Source: Bacteriovorax stolpii (GTDB lineage: Bacteria; Bdellovibrionota; Bacteriovoracia; Bacteriovoracales; Bacteriovoracaceae). Taken from it: a stretch of 64,000 nucleotides of DNA. The stretch is from NCBI GenBank assembly GCA_945883845.1, contig CAMCYI010000018.1, positions 1 through 64,000 of the forward strand. Reading direction: 5' to 3'. Under the pieces are notes generated by a model that worked only from the letters and a program-made list of their open reading frames with translations, was not told where the DNA came from and did no database searches. A program made the translations under genes and the position numbers. Each line of letters begins with the position of its first letter. Position 1 is the stretch's first letter. Of the stretch, positions 51,613 to 60,790 are shown one piece after another.

Positions 51613-53199
51613 TTAGCTCAAGCCCAGGAAATCATCGTAGCTGCACTCTTCATCCCGGACACCACGCTGCTCGATTTGTATGACCCTTGTCGCGATTGTC
51701 TGGATGAACTCGTGGTCGTGAGACGTGAAGAGAATGGTTCCCTTGAAGTCGATTAGGCCCTCATTCACGGCCGTAATCGTCTCAAGATCCAGATGGTTAG
51801 TCGGGTTATCTAAAACAAGAACATTGGCATTACTCAGCATCATCTTAGAGAGCATGCACCGAACTTTCTCTCCTCCAGAGAGGACATTGGATTTTTTGAG
51901 CGCTTCTTCGCCTGAAAAAAGCATGCGACCAAGAAACCCACGGAGGAAGGTTTCTGTCTGATCCTTTGAGTACTGTCTTAACCAATTAATCAGGTCAAGC
52001 TTCTCGTCGCGGAAAAATTCTGAGTTATCGTTAGGAAGGAAAGCTCTCGTGGTCGTCACACCCCATTCGAATTTCCCGGCGTCCGGTTTCAACTCCCCCA
52101 TCAGAATTCGGAACAAGGTCGTCGTGACAACTTCTGATTTTGCGAGGAAGACAATTTTCTGGCCTTTCTTGACCGAGAAAGTGACATTATTGAGAATCTT
52201 TTCCCCTTCATAACTGTAGTCGAGACCATCAACGCGAAGAAGATTATCTCCGGCCTCTCTTTCCTGCTTGAATCCAACGTAAGGATATTTTCTTGTCGAT
52301 GGCTGAATGTCTTCAAGAGTGAGTTTATCGAGGAGTTTTTTACGGGATGTGGCCTGTGAAGATTTCGAAGCGTTCGCCGAGAATCGTCTGATGAACTCCT
52401 GGAGTTCTTTCATCTTGTCTTCAGTCTTCTTGTTCACATCCGAGAGCATGCGGGCAGCGAGCTGACTTGATTTGTACCAGAAGTCGTAGTTACCGGCGTA
52501 GAGTTTGATTTTCGAGAAATCAATATCGCAAATGTGCGTGCAAACCTTGTTCAGGAAGTGACGATCGTGGGAAACAACGAGGACAGTTGTTTCTTCCTGA
52601 TCCATAATGAATTTCTCGAGCCACTGGATCGCTTTGAGATCAAGATCGTTGGTGGGCTCATCTAGCAGGAGAATTTCAGGTTTTCCGAAGAGGGCCTGGG
52701 CGAGGAGAACTTTAACTTTCTCGCCACCTGTGAGTTCTTTCATTTTTTTGTCGTGAAGATTATCCTTGATTCCGAGACCGGCCAGGAGAGAAGATGCATT
52801 GGCCTCAGCTTCCCATCCGTTCATTTCTCCGAAGAGACCTTCAAGCTCAGCAGTTCGTTCGCCGTCTTTGTCAGAGAAATCTTCCTTCGCGTAAAGAGCG
52901 TCCTTCTCTTTCATAATGGCAACCAGTTCCGGGTAACCAAGAATCACTGTCGTGAGCACAGTTTCTTCATCATATTCAAAATGGTTTTGCTTGAGGACTG
53001 TCAGACGCTCGCCTGGAGAGATCTCAACTTTTCCACCAGACGGTGAAATTTCGCCCGAAAGGATTTTGAGGAAAGTCGATTTACCGGCGCCGTTGGCACC
53101 GATTATTCCGTAACAGTTCCCTGGAGTGAATTTCAGGTTCACGTCATCAAAGAGAGTGCGGCCTCCGAACTGGAGACGAATATCGTGGACGGCGAGCAT
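51613..53199 (-). CDS. ABC-F family ATPase with a degenerate second ATP site
   Basis: A 528-residue soluble protein with two ABC domains, no membrane segments, and the linker (~240-310) of ABC-F ribosome-associated factors. Site 1 is intact: GANGAGKST (34-42), LTGGEK signature and LLLDEPTNDLD. In domain 2 the Walker A reads FLAKSEVVTTTLF, lacking GxGK, and the catalytic Glu is Asn in LVLDNPTNHLD, while the signature LSGGEK is kept. This pattern matches a YbiT-related branch common in Bacteroidetes. It may modulate translation. AAGG lies 7 bases before the ATG. Confidence 0.9.
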   Translation of the reverse strand: MLAVHDIRLQFGGRTLFDDVNLKFTPGNCYGIIGANGAGKSTFLKILSGEISPSGGKVEISPGERLTVLKQNHFEYDEETVLTTVILGYPELVAIMKEKDALYAKEDFSDKDGERTAELEGLFGEMNGWEAEANASSLLAGLGIKDNLHDKKMKELTGGEKVKVLLAQALFGKPEILLLDEPTNDLDLKAIQWLEKFIMDQEETTVLVVSHDRHFLNKVCTHICDIDFSKIKLYAGNYDFWYKSSQLAARMLSDVNKKTEDKMKELQEFIRRFSANASKSSQATSRKKLLDKLTLEDIQPSTRKYPYVGFKQEREAGDNLLRVDGLDYSYEGEKILNNVTFSVKKGQKIVFLAKSEVVTTTLFRILMGELKPDAGKFEWGVTTTRAFLPNDNSEFFRDEKLDLINWLRQYSKDQTETFLRGFLGRMLFSGEEALKKSNVLSGGEKVRCMLSKMMLSNANVLVLDNPTNHLDLETITAVNEGLIDFKGTILFTSHDHEFIQTIATRVIQIEQRGVRDEECSYDDFLGLS

Positions 53200-53237
53200 G
53201 ATGTTACCTTGGAAAAGTTCGCCCTAATCTAACGCAA

Positions 53238-53265
53238 AAGGGACAGCATTTTCAAGCTGTCCCTT
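53238..53265 (-). terminator. Terminator after the Gly-rich repeat protein
   Basis: Perfect 10-base stem AAGGGACAGC/GCTGTCCCTT around an 8-base loop. On the minus strand the distal arm runs into TTTT. It lies 30 bases beyond the stop at 53295 and before the ABC-F start. Confidence 0.8.
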
Positions 53266-53294
53266 CAGTATTTTAGGAATATATGTGTGCAGAA

Positions 53295-54017
53295 TTATCG
53301 TCGAACTGCTCCTGCACTGGAACCGCCAGAGGTTCCGGAGACTGTTTCGCCCTGAGCGCCGCTTTGGGATTCTTTCTCAGACCTACGCGAGTCATTTTGG
53401 ATTGCGTTGTTCTTTATATAAATCCCGTCATGGCACGAAATTGAATCGGCTGAATAACGAGCGCAACCTTCAAGACCGTTGTTAATAATTACCCCATCTG
53501 GACGGGAAGACGAAGGAGAACATTCTATTTTGCCTTGAGAATTTGTTTCGCAAACCACGGGATACTCATCTCCCATAGTTGATATTGAACCACCTTGAGA
53601 ACTTCCGGTGCCACCTGTTTCATTTCGTCCAGTGAATGGAAAACCTCCGCTGTCGCCGCCAGTTCCACCAGTTTCGCCAAATCCTGACTGGCCTCCACCT
53701 GTTCCACCAGTTTCGCCAAATCCTGACTGGCCTCCACCTGTTCCGCCGGTTTCGCCAAAGCCTGATTGGCCTCCGCCTGTTCCGCCGGTTTCACCTTTTC
53801 CGATTCCTGCCTGTCCACTGCCTGTTCCGCCAGTTTCATCGCCGCCGAATCTTCCAGATGGACCACCACCATCGGTGTCTTCCGCTTGAAGGCATAATGG
53901 GACATTATTTCTCACGACATATTTTCCGCCATCACGCTGACAAGCACTGATGAATGCATCCTGAGCAAATAGAGGAAGAGAAAGAGTTACGAAAGTAACT
54001 GCAAAAAAATATTTCAT
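53295..54017 (-). CDS. Secreted Gly-rich repeat protein
   Basis: A 240-residue exported protein (signal MKYFFAVTFVTLSLPLFAQ). A short Cys-containing head (ISACQRDGGKYV...VPLCLQ) is followed by at least four copies of the 13-residue unit GETGGTGGGQSGF (~70-125), then a region with four more cysteines and a Gly/Ser tail. Composition suggests an extended, flexible surface or matrix protein. No named family. GGAG 5 bases before the ATG. Confidence 0.75.
   Translation of the reverse strand: MKYFFAVTFVTLSLPLFAQDAFISACQRDGGKYVVRNNVPLCLQAEDTDGGGPSGRFGGDETGGTGSGQAGIGKGETGGTGGGQSGFGETGGTGGGQSGFGETGGTGGGQSGFGETGGTGGDSGGFPFTGRNETGGTGSSQGGSISTMGDEYPVVCETNSQGKIECSPSSSRPDGVIINNGLEGCARYSADSISCHDGIYIKNNAIQNDSRRSEKESQSGAQGETVSGTSGGSSAGAVRR
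53670..53835 (-). repeat. 39-bp tandem repeats inside the Gly-rich gene
   Basis: About four direct copies of a 39-base unit, two of them almost identical, encoding GETGGTGGGQSGF. The copies begin about every 39 bases between 53670 and 53835. Near-identity suggests recent expansion or gene-conversion, so copy number may vary between strains. Confidence 0.8.
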
Positions 54018-54047
54018 CGAAGCTCCGATATATTTACGTAAAACTCT

Positions 54048-54668
54048 TTAGAGAGAAATTCCAATCTGGAGATCGCCGTTGTCGTGACTCAGGTGCTGAA
54101 TTGATTCCTGATATTCCTGGTGCTTCTTTGAAATTTCATCAAAGTGAGAACCAAAGATTTCCTTGAGTCTATCTTCGTGTTTGCTGTCAAGTTGGGTCAT
54201 GACTTCATCAACTTCAACTGGAACCACTGAAGGCATACGGTTTTTTTCTGTCTGACGATTGTCTGCAAACAAAGCATCCACTTCCGCCTGATGATTTTCT
54301 TTTTCAGCGAGATAAGCATTGTAGATGGTCTCCCCATCTTCCGGCTCGAGTCTGATCAACGCCTCTTTAACCTCGGTTTCCCAGCCCTTCTGAACTTCAT
54401 CCCAGGCAACACTCTGTTCTTCGCCAGTAAGAGCTTCATCATCTGCAGAGGCATATTGAGCGTCGATCTGTTCTTCAACAGAAGTCGTTTCTACTTCAGC
54501 TTCTTTAGCTGTTTCTTTTTGTTCGATTACAGTTTTGCGAACGATTTCGGGTTTTCTGTGCGCAGATAATTTCAGCTTAACCGAGTCAATGCTCTGACCG
54601 GTCTGCTTCTGCGGGTAGAAGTAGTAAAAGGCGACAAAAAATAAAATGAAGAGTGACATCATTCTCAT
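54048..54668 (-). CDS. Membrane-anchored acidic protein of unknown function
   Basis: A 206-residue protein with one N-terminal membrane helix (MRMMSLFILFFVAFYYFYP) and a mostly Glu-rich, probably helical periplasmic part (KETAKEAEVETTSVEEQ). No cleavage site is clear, so it may stay anchored. No recognised domain. Confidence 0.6.
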   Translation of the reverse strand: MRMMSLFILFFVAFYYFYPQKQTGQSIDSVKLKLSAHRKPEIVRKTVIEQKETAKEAEVETTSVEEQIDAQYASADDEALTGEEQSVAWDEVQKGWETEVKEALIRLEPEDGETIYNAYLAEKENHQAEVDALFADNRQTEKNRMPSVVPVEVDEVMTQLDSKHEDRLKEIFGSHFDEISKKHQEYQESIQHLSHDNGDLQIGISL

Positions 54669-54753
54669 GCATACAATTATAAAACATATTTTGGTGAACC
54701 CGAACGAGGAAGAAACTGCCTCGAACGCTTCAGAGCGAAACCGTCCGCTATTT

Positions 54754-55287
54754 TCAAGTCAATGGTTTTTTGTTTTTCATGAGCAGTGAGTATCCTTTTG
54801 CCACCAGCAAAGAGGGAATCCAGAGCCAAATTATCTCGCTCAAGACGACGACCACTCCCCTCATGCTCATGAAACCGGCCGCCCCGATCGGAGAAACTTC
54901 CACAGGTCTCCATGGAAAGAAGAATCGCTCATCAGATAAGGGCCATAACCAGGCAACACCAAAGCCGCCGTTTGTCAGAGCATCCATCAAAGAATGTGAA
55001 AGCACAGCTGCTGTTGTCCAGAGGAAAACTTTTTGACGTGATTCCCTGAGCTGTCTGAAAAAAAACTGACAGAGGAAACCCAGAACGAAAGCAAAAAGAA
55101 ATGAGTGCGTGAATCCGCGATGGCCCCACGGCGACTGATAAGGAATACCGAATCGAAAGGCAACAACATCTATGTCAGGGAAACAGGTGAGAATAATACA
55201 AAGGATAAAAAGAGATTTTGATACGGGCCTTGAAGAAGCGATCTTCAAGGCCACGGGTAAAGCTGGGTGAGAAAAAAAAGAGGCCAT
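54754..55287 (-). CDS. DUF457 (YdjM-like) membrane-bound metal-dependent hydrolase
   Basis: A 177-residue membrane protein with four or five helices. The family motifs are visible: FPDIDV (residues ~36-41), WGHRGFTHSF (~54-63) and LSHSLMDALTNGG (~97-109), which together bring His and Asp residues to a metal site. Members such as YdjM are predicted phospholipid or membrane hydrolases; the substrate is unknown. Its start shares a base with the stop of the BI-1 gene (TAATG overlap), so the two are cotranscribed. Confidence 0.83.
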   Translation of the reverse strand: MASFFSHPALPVALKIASSRPVSKSLFILCIILTCFPDIDVVAFRFGIPYQSPWGHRGFTHSFLFAFVLGFLCQFFFRQLRESRQKVFLWTTAAVLSHSLMDALTNGGFGVAWLWPLSDERFFFPWRPVEVSPIGAAGFMSMRGVVVVLSEIIWLWIPSLLVAKGYSLLMKNKKPLT

Positions 55288-56003
55288 TACTTTCTGCGAT
55301 CTCCCGAGAATCTGAGGATAAAGAGAAAGAGGTTGATGAAATCAAGATAAAGTTTCAGTGCACCGAGGATAGCACCTTTCTTCTGGTCTTCATCATGCGC
55401 AGAGAGTGGCGCCATACTCTTGATCGCCTGAGTATCGTATGCTGTCAGTCCAGCAAACACGACGATCCCAACGAGACCATAAATCTGGCCATACATTCCA
55501 CCCATCATGTTAGGGAAGAAAATTGAGAGGATTGAAAAACCGACGAGACCAAAAAGACCCATCGTACAGAAATTTCCGACCGGACCCAGGTCACGTTTTG
55601 TCACAAGACCGAAAGCGGACAAACCTGCGAATGAAAATGCAGTCGTGAAAAATGCACTTTGAATACTTGCTTGAGTGTAGATCAATGCAAAAATTGAAAG
55701 TGTGGCACCATTGAGTGCAGAGTAAAGAAGAAAGAGGGCCGTAGCCGTCATACTGTTCATGCGATTGATAGCTGCTGAGAGTCCGATCACAAGACCAAAC
55801 TCGGCAATGATCAATCCGTAGAAAACGATTTTGTTTCCAATGATCATGCGGAGAATGTTTTCATCTGTTGCCACGTTGAAGGCAACAAAACCGGTGAGCA
55901 GAATACCCGCACACATCCACATATACACTTTGCTCATGTAACGTGAAAGGGCGACGTTTTTTGTCGGAATCCCGTAAAGATCTTTCGGCGTTGTAGGTTG
56001 CAT
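55287..56003 (-). CDS. Bax inhibitor-1/YccA-family membrane protein
   Basis: A 238-residue protein with seven membrane helices. The family signature in helix 1-2 (SRYMSKVYMWMCAGILLTGF) and the C-terminal KLYLDFINLFLFILRFSGDR are both clear. Bacterial members such as YccA interact with FtsH or act as pH-gated calcium leak channels. AAGGA precedes the start. Confidence 0.92.
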   Translation of the reverse strand: MQPTTPKDLYGIPTKNVALSRYMSKVYMWMCAGILLTGFVAFNVATDENILRMIIGNKIVFYGLIIAEFGLVIGLSAAINRMNSMTATALFLLYSALNGATLSIFALIYTQASIQSAFFTTAFSFAGLSAFGLVTKRDLGPVGNFCTMGLFGLVGFSILSIFFPNMMGGMYGQIYGLVGIVVFAGLTAYDTQAIKSMAPLSAHDEDQKKGAILGALKLYLDFINLFLFILRFSGDRRK

Positions 56004-56133
56004 ACATCATCCTTGTTTGTTTAAGTCCTTAAAATTCTATCTGATATGTCCTGAATATGTACAGTCGCAAAGCTCAATTGGAAAAGTGTCATAAGACCAT
56101 AAGATTCTTCGTTTAAAGTCCGATAAATCCTTT

Positions 56134-58203
56134 ATGAGGAAACGGAATTCTCTCTCTCTCATATTTTTATCAATGCTCCTATGGAGTTGTACACCGACCA
56201 CGGTGACGTCTTCCAAAAATACGGCAGCACCAGAATCAAACGAACCCGTTGAACAGGCCGGTAGTGATATTCTTGCAGGCGACGCCTGGCATTTGAATAA
56301 TACTGGTCAGAGAAGTTTTGCCGGAGCAAATGGAACTTCTGGCGAAGATTTAAACATCAACGATGTCATCAATATGGGTTTCAGAGGAACAGGAATTAAA
56401 ATTGCTGTCTCTGATACCGGTGTTGATCTCTCTCATCCCGATCTCAACGACAATGGTCTCGATGGTTATCATCGTGATTATTCTTCTGCTGATCCATCTG
56501 CCTGGCAGGCCGCTGATGCAGATCCTTATCCGTTAGAACTCGATGGACATGGAACTGCAGTTACAGGACTTGCCTCTGCGGAAGGATGGAATACCATTGG
56601 CTCACGTGGAGTCGCACCCGGTGCTAAGTTCGGCGGATTTCTTTTCATCGGTGACTGGGGTGATGATGCCACTTCTTATGAAACAAAAGTTCTCGACCAG
56701 CTTTTAGGTGACTTTGACATTTTCAATTACAGCTATGGATATCCGGGTTGCTCATTTACTCCAGTCGAAGACTCGATTGTGGATGGGTACAAGCAAGGTG
56801 TAACTTTTCTTCGTGGAGGCCGTGGTGCAGTCTACGTGAAATCTGCCGGAAATGATTTTGTTGGCTACAATGACAAATGCGATATCCTGGACGATTCGTT
56901 TTATCTTGGTAACACAAATACGAACGAAGATCAGAACATCCCTTATGTGATTGTTACCGCCGCCGTGAACGCACTCGGTGAAGTATCTTCCTACTCTACT
57001 CCAGGAAGCGGACTGTGGATTTCTTCTGCTGGAGGTGAGCTTGGTCTGACGACCGGTTCAAACCGTGGACCAGCGATGATTTCGACAGACATTCTAGGAT
57101 GTGCTGATGGCCTTTCGAACAGTCTCAGTGATACGAATTTTAATAAAGGTCTCAATGTTCTGAATTCGAGCTGCGATTACACCAGTCAGATGAACGGTAC
57201 TTCAGCTGCTGCTCCGACATTATCCGGAATCGTTGCCCTCATGCTCGACGCGAATCCTTCACTCACCTGGAGAGATGTAAAACATATTCTCGCCACGACC
57301 GCACAGAAGATTAATTATTCTACGGGTGCCTTAACTCATCCTCTTGAAGAAGATCTTGATAACCACACCTATGACTTTCTTTATGTCAGGAATGCGGCCA
57401 ATTATGATTTCTCCAACACTTATGGTTTCGGCCGTGTTGATGCGAAAGCAGCAGTCGAACTTGCACTCGGATACTCTTCAGGACTTGGAAGTTATGTTGA
57501 AACATTAGATCCAAATACTGATGGCTGGTACTACTCAAGTGGGGCCGTTGTTGCTGTACCGGATGAAGATGCAACGGGCGGTTCATCAACAATTACAGTG
57601 AGACATAATCTTTCTATTGAATCAGTGCAGATAAGCTTTAGCACCGATCATCCTCTTATCAGTGATCTCGGTGTAGAACTTGTTTCTCCTTCCGGAACAA
57701 GAAGTAAGCTTCTCGTCGTGAACTCGAATATTAAAGAAAATACTCTCACTGGTTTCCTGATGCTATCAAATGCATTCTATGGTGAAAAATCCCGCGGCCT
57801 CTGGCGTCTGAATGTTATTGATGGGAAAGCTACGAACACCGGAAATATTTCAGGATGGTCAATCAAGATCAATGGTCACAATGTGTCCACATCAGATATT
57901 ACGGCCCCGAATCCTCCAACGTTACTTGTTCACTCAGCAACTGATCTATCTCTTACGGACTCACCTCCCGTTACCTTTACTGCTTCAAGCTCTTTGGACG
58001 TTATGAGATATGAAGTGGCGATTGGTTCTTCGCCGACTGGAGAAGAACAGACCGAATGGTTCTCGATTGGAACAGCGACAGGATTTACAATCACTGACAT
58101 GACTCTCACTGCCGATGACGTTTATTACATCCGCGTCCGAGCGATTGATACTTCAGAGAACGTTTCCTCTGTTCTTATTGGTAACTGGACGGCGGGACAA
58201 TGA
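56134..58203 (+). CDS. Subtilisin-like serine protease lipoprotein with P-domain
   Basis: A 689-residue S8 protease. The lipobox LLWSC sets lipidation at Cys19. The triad is D94 (SDTGVDLSHPDL), H139 (DGHGTAV) and S357 (NGTSAAAPT). Residues ~470-590 form a kexin/furin-type P-domain (SIESVQISFSTDHPLISDLG; WRLNVIDG), and the C-terminus is a fibronectin/Ig-like strand-rich domain. There is almost no N-terminal pro-peptide, unusual for subtilases. This architecture is that of Aeromonas ASP-type convertases, which rely on a neighbouring chaperone gene; a small gene overlaps the stop by 4 bases. Confidence 0.92.
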   Translation: MRKRNSLSLIFLSMLLWSCTPTTVTSSKNTAAPESNEPVEQAGSDILAGDAWHLNNTGQRSFAGANGTSGEDLNINDVINMGFRGTGIKIAVSDTGVDLSHPDLNDNGLDGYHRDYSSADPSAWQAADADPYPLELDGHGTAVTGLASAEGWNTIGSRGVAPGAKFGGFLFIGDWGDDATSYETKVLDQLLGDFDIFNYSYGYPGCSFTPVEDSIVDGYKQGVTFLRGGRGAVYVKSAGNDFVGYNDKCDILDDSFYLGNTNTNEDQNIPYVIVTAAVNALGEVSSYSTPGSGLWISSAGGELGLTTGSNRGPAMISTDILGCADGLSNSLSDTNFNKGLNVLNSSCDYTSQMNGTSAAAPTLSGIVALMLDANPSLTWRDVKHILATTAQKINYSTGALTHPLEEDLDNHTYDFLYVRNAANYDFSNTYGFGRVDAKAAVELALGYSSGLGSYVETLDPNTDGWYYSSGAVVAVPDEDATGGSSTITVRHNLSIESVQISFSTDHPLISDLGVELVSPSGTRSKLLVVNSNIKENTLTGFLMLSNAFYGEKSRGLWRLNVIDGKATNTGNISGWSIKINGHNVSTSDITAPNPPTLLVHSATDLSLTDSPPVTFTASSSLDVMRYEVAIGSSPTGEEQTEWFSIGTATGFTITDMTLTADDVYYIRVRAIDTSENVSSVLIGNWTAGQ

Positions 58204-58880
58204 AGTATCACTGGAAAGTCACCATTTTTACGGGCATGGTACTTGGTGTTTTGTTTGTAGCATCTCGTGACAAACCCATTCCTTCTCACGGTGTCATCAG
58301 GCGCGGTCCGGCCTCAGTCATTCACCCACAAAGACAAGGCAAGCCTCTCACAATTGAAGAGGCCAGAGCGGCCAGAATCCCTGTTGATCAACAGTCTTCA
58401 CGTCGCCATCTGAGAGTACGCGGATTTAGAAATGGCCCGAAGCCTGCCAGCATTCATGTGGACATAAATCTGTCAGAATATAAAGGTCTACACGGAATGA
58501 AACTTGCGGTGGGTATGAGAGCGGTGAAAGACAGTGACTACTCGCCCTCTTTGGGTGATTCAGTTCAAAGTCGCTCGGGAATGACTTTTTTTAAGTCCAT
58601 CGATCCTGTTCACGACAACAATCTCGCGAATGTTGTGTTTGATAAAAACAACAACAAGCTCTATCCGCTGAGTCCCATGATCAGAGTTCAGGGAGTAACT
58701 TCAGAAACCCGTAACCGCATCCAGCAGGATGGTTATCTGGAATACTATTACTCTGCTCCGACTCAGTTTCTCTACGTTAAAAGTACTCATGAAAAATTAT
58801 TCTCCGACTACAAAGAACTCAAAAATCGTGGCTACAAAGTCTCTCTAGAAGTTCTTCGCGGCCCTCACCAGTCACGCTAA
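58200..58880 (+). CDS. Exported partner of the P-domain subtilase (candidate external chaperone)
   Basis: A 226-residue protein with an N-terminal hydrophobic segment (VTIFTGMVLGVLFVAS), secreted or anchored. The body is Arg/Lys-rich; no family recognised. A C-terminal helix (ESYKELKNRG-like; actual sequence SDYKELKNRGYKVSLEVL) ends near Arg. It is translationally coupled to the subtilase by a 4-base overlap. In Aeromonas, the P-domain protease ASP needs a chaperone (ORF2) encoded immediately downstream; this gene has the same place and an exported N-terminus, so it may play that role. Sequence relatedness is not shown. Ends with a 9-base overlap into the P450 gene. Confidence 0.55.
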   Translation: MKYHWKVTIFTGMVLGVLFVASRDKPIPSHGVIRRGPASVIHPQRQGKPLTIEEARAARIPVDQQSSRRHLRVRGFRNGPKPASIHVDINLSEYKGLHGMKLAVGMRAVKDSDYSPSLGDSVQSRSGMTFFKSIDPVHDNNLANVVFDKNNNKLYPLSPMIRVQGVTSETRNRIQQDGYLEYYYSAPTQFLYVKSTHEKLFSDYKELKNRGYKVSLEVLRGPHQSR

Positions 58881-60095
58881 TTTAACATTCAGCTGTTTGA
58901 AGCCCGAGAACGAAAGTGAATAGTGATCACGCTCACTTCCCTTTTCCTGGTCCGGCATAAGAACAGGCAGACGCTTAAACATCTCCTCAAAGAGAAGTTT
59001 CATCTCAAGACGGCCAAGCTTAGCACCCAAACAGTAATGTGATCCATGCCCGTAGGCAAAATGCTGAGCTTTACGGTTGAGGTTGAATGCATCGGCATCT
59101 TCGAGTTCGTCCCGGTTCACACAGTGAGTGGAAATGAAAATAACGTCGCCATTTTTAATCGGCTGTCCACCCAATGTATGTTCTTCACGTGCCACTCTGA
59201 AGATAAAGGTTACCGCAGGATCAAGTCGCTTGCATTCTTCAACGGCAGGCATGATGAGTTCAGGATTCTCTTTCAGCTGTTTTTGTAATTCAGGTCTTTG
59301 CAAGAGGAGGAACATAATATTATTGATCTGATCAGTGGTCGTAACCTGTCCAGCAACCAGCATCATCATGATCTGAGCGACAAGATCCTCATCACTCATG
59401 CCGGTCATTCCCTGAACCTTGAGAAGAATGGAGATATAATCTTCTCCTGGATTTCTTCTTCTCTCCTGAAGGAGATTCTCAAAGTAAGTACGCAGGGATT
59501 TCGCAGCGTGATTCACTTCGATACCGTCTTCATTCCGGTATTGAGAGGCCCCGCCAAAAAAACCAGTCATGGTCCCCGACCAGGTGAAAAAGTTCTCTCG
59601 ATCTGAGAGTGGAATGGAAAGGAGATCAGCAAGAACAGTCGAAGGCAATTTCTTGGCGATCTCTTCTGCAAAATCAAAACTTTTTTTATTCTCTACTTCA
59701 TCAACGAGAGTCTTGACTGTTTTCTGTAAAACTTTGGTGAATCGTTCCAGAATATGATCTTCAAACCCCGTTGCGGCCAGTTTTCTTTTTCTCGCATGAT
59801 CATCATCATCACTCATAACCATCATTCGCTTAACAACGCCGAAGAAATCACCGATGAGCGAGAGATCCATGTTGGGCATGCGTGAAATAAAAAAACCACC
59901 ACGATCAGCACTGAATTTCGGGCTGGTAAGAACTTCTCTCGCAAGATTCGCTTTTGTGATCACATGAAAATTGCCTTTCTCCCAGAAATAAATATCTCCG
60001 AAAGAACGGGCGTATGAACTGAAAGCATCCGGAAATGCATGAACAGCGGCTTCTTTTTTAAAATCAAGAAAGGATTGTCCGGATTGAGTGATCAT
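58872..60095 (-). CDS. Cytochrome P450 of the isonitrile locus
   Basis: A 407-residue soluble P450 of standard bacterial length. The haem-cysteine loop is FAYGHGSHYCLG (C355). The oxygen-activation helix carries LVAGQVTTTDQ, and the ExxR motif is in EECKRLDP. It lies 8 bases after the dioxygenase gene on the same strand, with AGGAG 5 bases before its ATG, so it is the last gene of the isnA-isnB-P450 unit and presumably oxidises the isonitrile or its precursor. Its exact reaction is not predictable from sequence. Confidence 0.92.
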   Translation of the reverse strand: MITQSGQSFLDFKKEAAVHAFPDAFSSYARSFGDIYFWEKGNFHVITKANLAREVLTSPKFSADRGGFFISRMPNMDLSLIGDFFGVVKRMMVMSDDDDHARKRKLAATGFEDHILERFTKVLQKTVKTLVDEVENKKSFDFAEEIAKKLPSTVLADLLSIPLSDRENFFTWSGTMTGFFGGASQYRNEDGIEVNHAAKSLRTYFENLLQERRRNPGEDYISILLKVQGMTGMSDEDLVAQIMMMLVAGQVTTTDQINNIMFLLLQRPELQKQLKENPELIMPAVEECKRLDPAVTFIFRVAREEHTLGGQPIKNGDVIFISTHCVNRDELEDADAFNLNRKAQHFAYGHGSHYCLGAKLGRLEMKLLFEEMFKRLPVLMPDQEKGSERDHYSLSFSGFKQLNVKLA

Positions 60096-60103
60096 ACATT
60101 CTC

Positions 60104-60790
60104 CTAAAGAATTTGAAGTCGTTTGAAGGCCCGGCTGCGATTTGCTCCAAGAGGTCGTCTTCCGTGAAGATATGTAAAATTATCCACGAGGATGAGGTCA
60201 CCTTTATTCCAGGAATGGGCCTCAGCAAAGGTGTAGAGTTTTTCTTTCAGCCATTGATAAAAATCTTCAACGTTATCCACTCCTTCAATGGTGAGTGAAA
60301 CAGGATTCAGGTTCGTTTCTACTTTTTCTGCCATTCTGAGAATCGTTTTGCCTGTGTGGGGATGCTTTTGCACTAAAGGAACGATGATTTTTCCGCCATA
60401 GTGCGCGAGTTTTTTCGTTTCATAGGTAAGAGTGACCTTAGAACAAAGCTCTTTCTCCTCAGAAGTCAGACTCTCAAAAACTTTCTCTGTATTCACAAAA
60501 AGTGTTTCGCCACCCTCGCCTTCACTTTCTGTGCAGTAGAAGAGAAGTTTTTCCGGTTCAGTTGCAAAAGCTCCGTCCCAGTGAAAAGGTACGGCTTCAT
60601 CGGAAAATAAATAATTCGTGGCCTTCACATCATGCTTCATTGTCATCAGGGGACCGAAGTCCCAGTGAAGGAGCTTTTCTTTTACACCCCCCTCCCTGCG
60701 ACTCAAGTTCATGGCGTAATTGAGTAATCCGTCCTCAGAAAAATCAATATTCTTTTTGAGAGTCAGACTCTCAGAGTTCGAAATAGGCAT
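60104..60790 (-). CDS. isnB: Fe(II)/2-oxoglutarate dioxygenase, IsnB/PvcB type
   Basis: A 228-residue TauD/TfdA-family enzyme. The iron triad is H70 and D72 (FHWDGAF) and H209 (YLHGRRPLG); an Arg about 11 residues later should bind 2-oxoglutarate. It keeps Asp, so it is a hydroxylase/desaturase and not a halogenase. In isonitrile pathways IsnB/PvcB-type enzymes oxidatively decarboxylate or desaturate the isonitrile amino acid to a vinyl isonitrile. The ATG at 60790 is chosen because GGAGG precedes it; it overlaps the end of isnA by 20 bases, indicating coupling. Confidence 0.88.
   Translation of the reverse strand: MPISNSESLTLKKNIDFSEDGLLNYAMNLSRREGGVKEKLLHWDFGPLMTMKHDVKATNYLFSDEAVPFHWDGAFATEPEKLLFYCTESEGEGGETLFVNTEKVFESLTSEEKELCSKVTLTYETKKLAHYGGKIIVPLVQKHPHTGKTILRMAEKVETNLNPVSLTIEGVDNVEDFYQWLKEKLYTFAEAHSWNKGDLILVDNFTYLHGRRPLGANRSRAFKRLQIL

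Noticed and set aside
53608..53889. Pro-rich frames opposite the Gly-rich gene
   Set aside because: These are the complement of Gly codons in the 39-bp repeats; no start signals.
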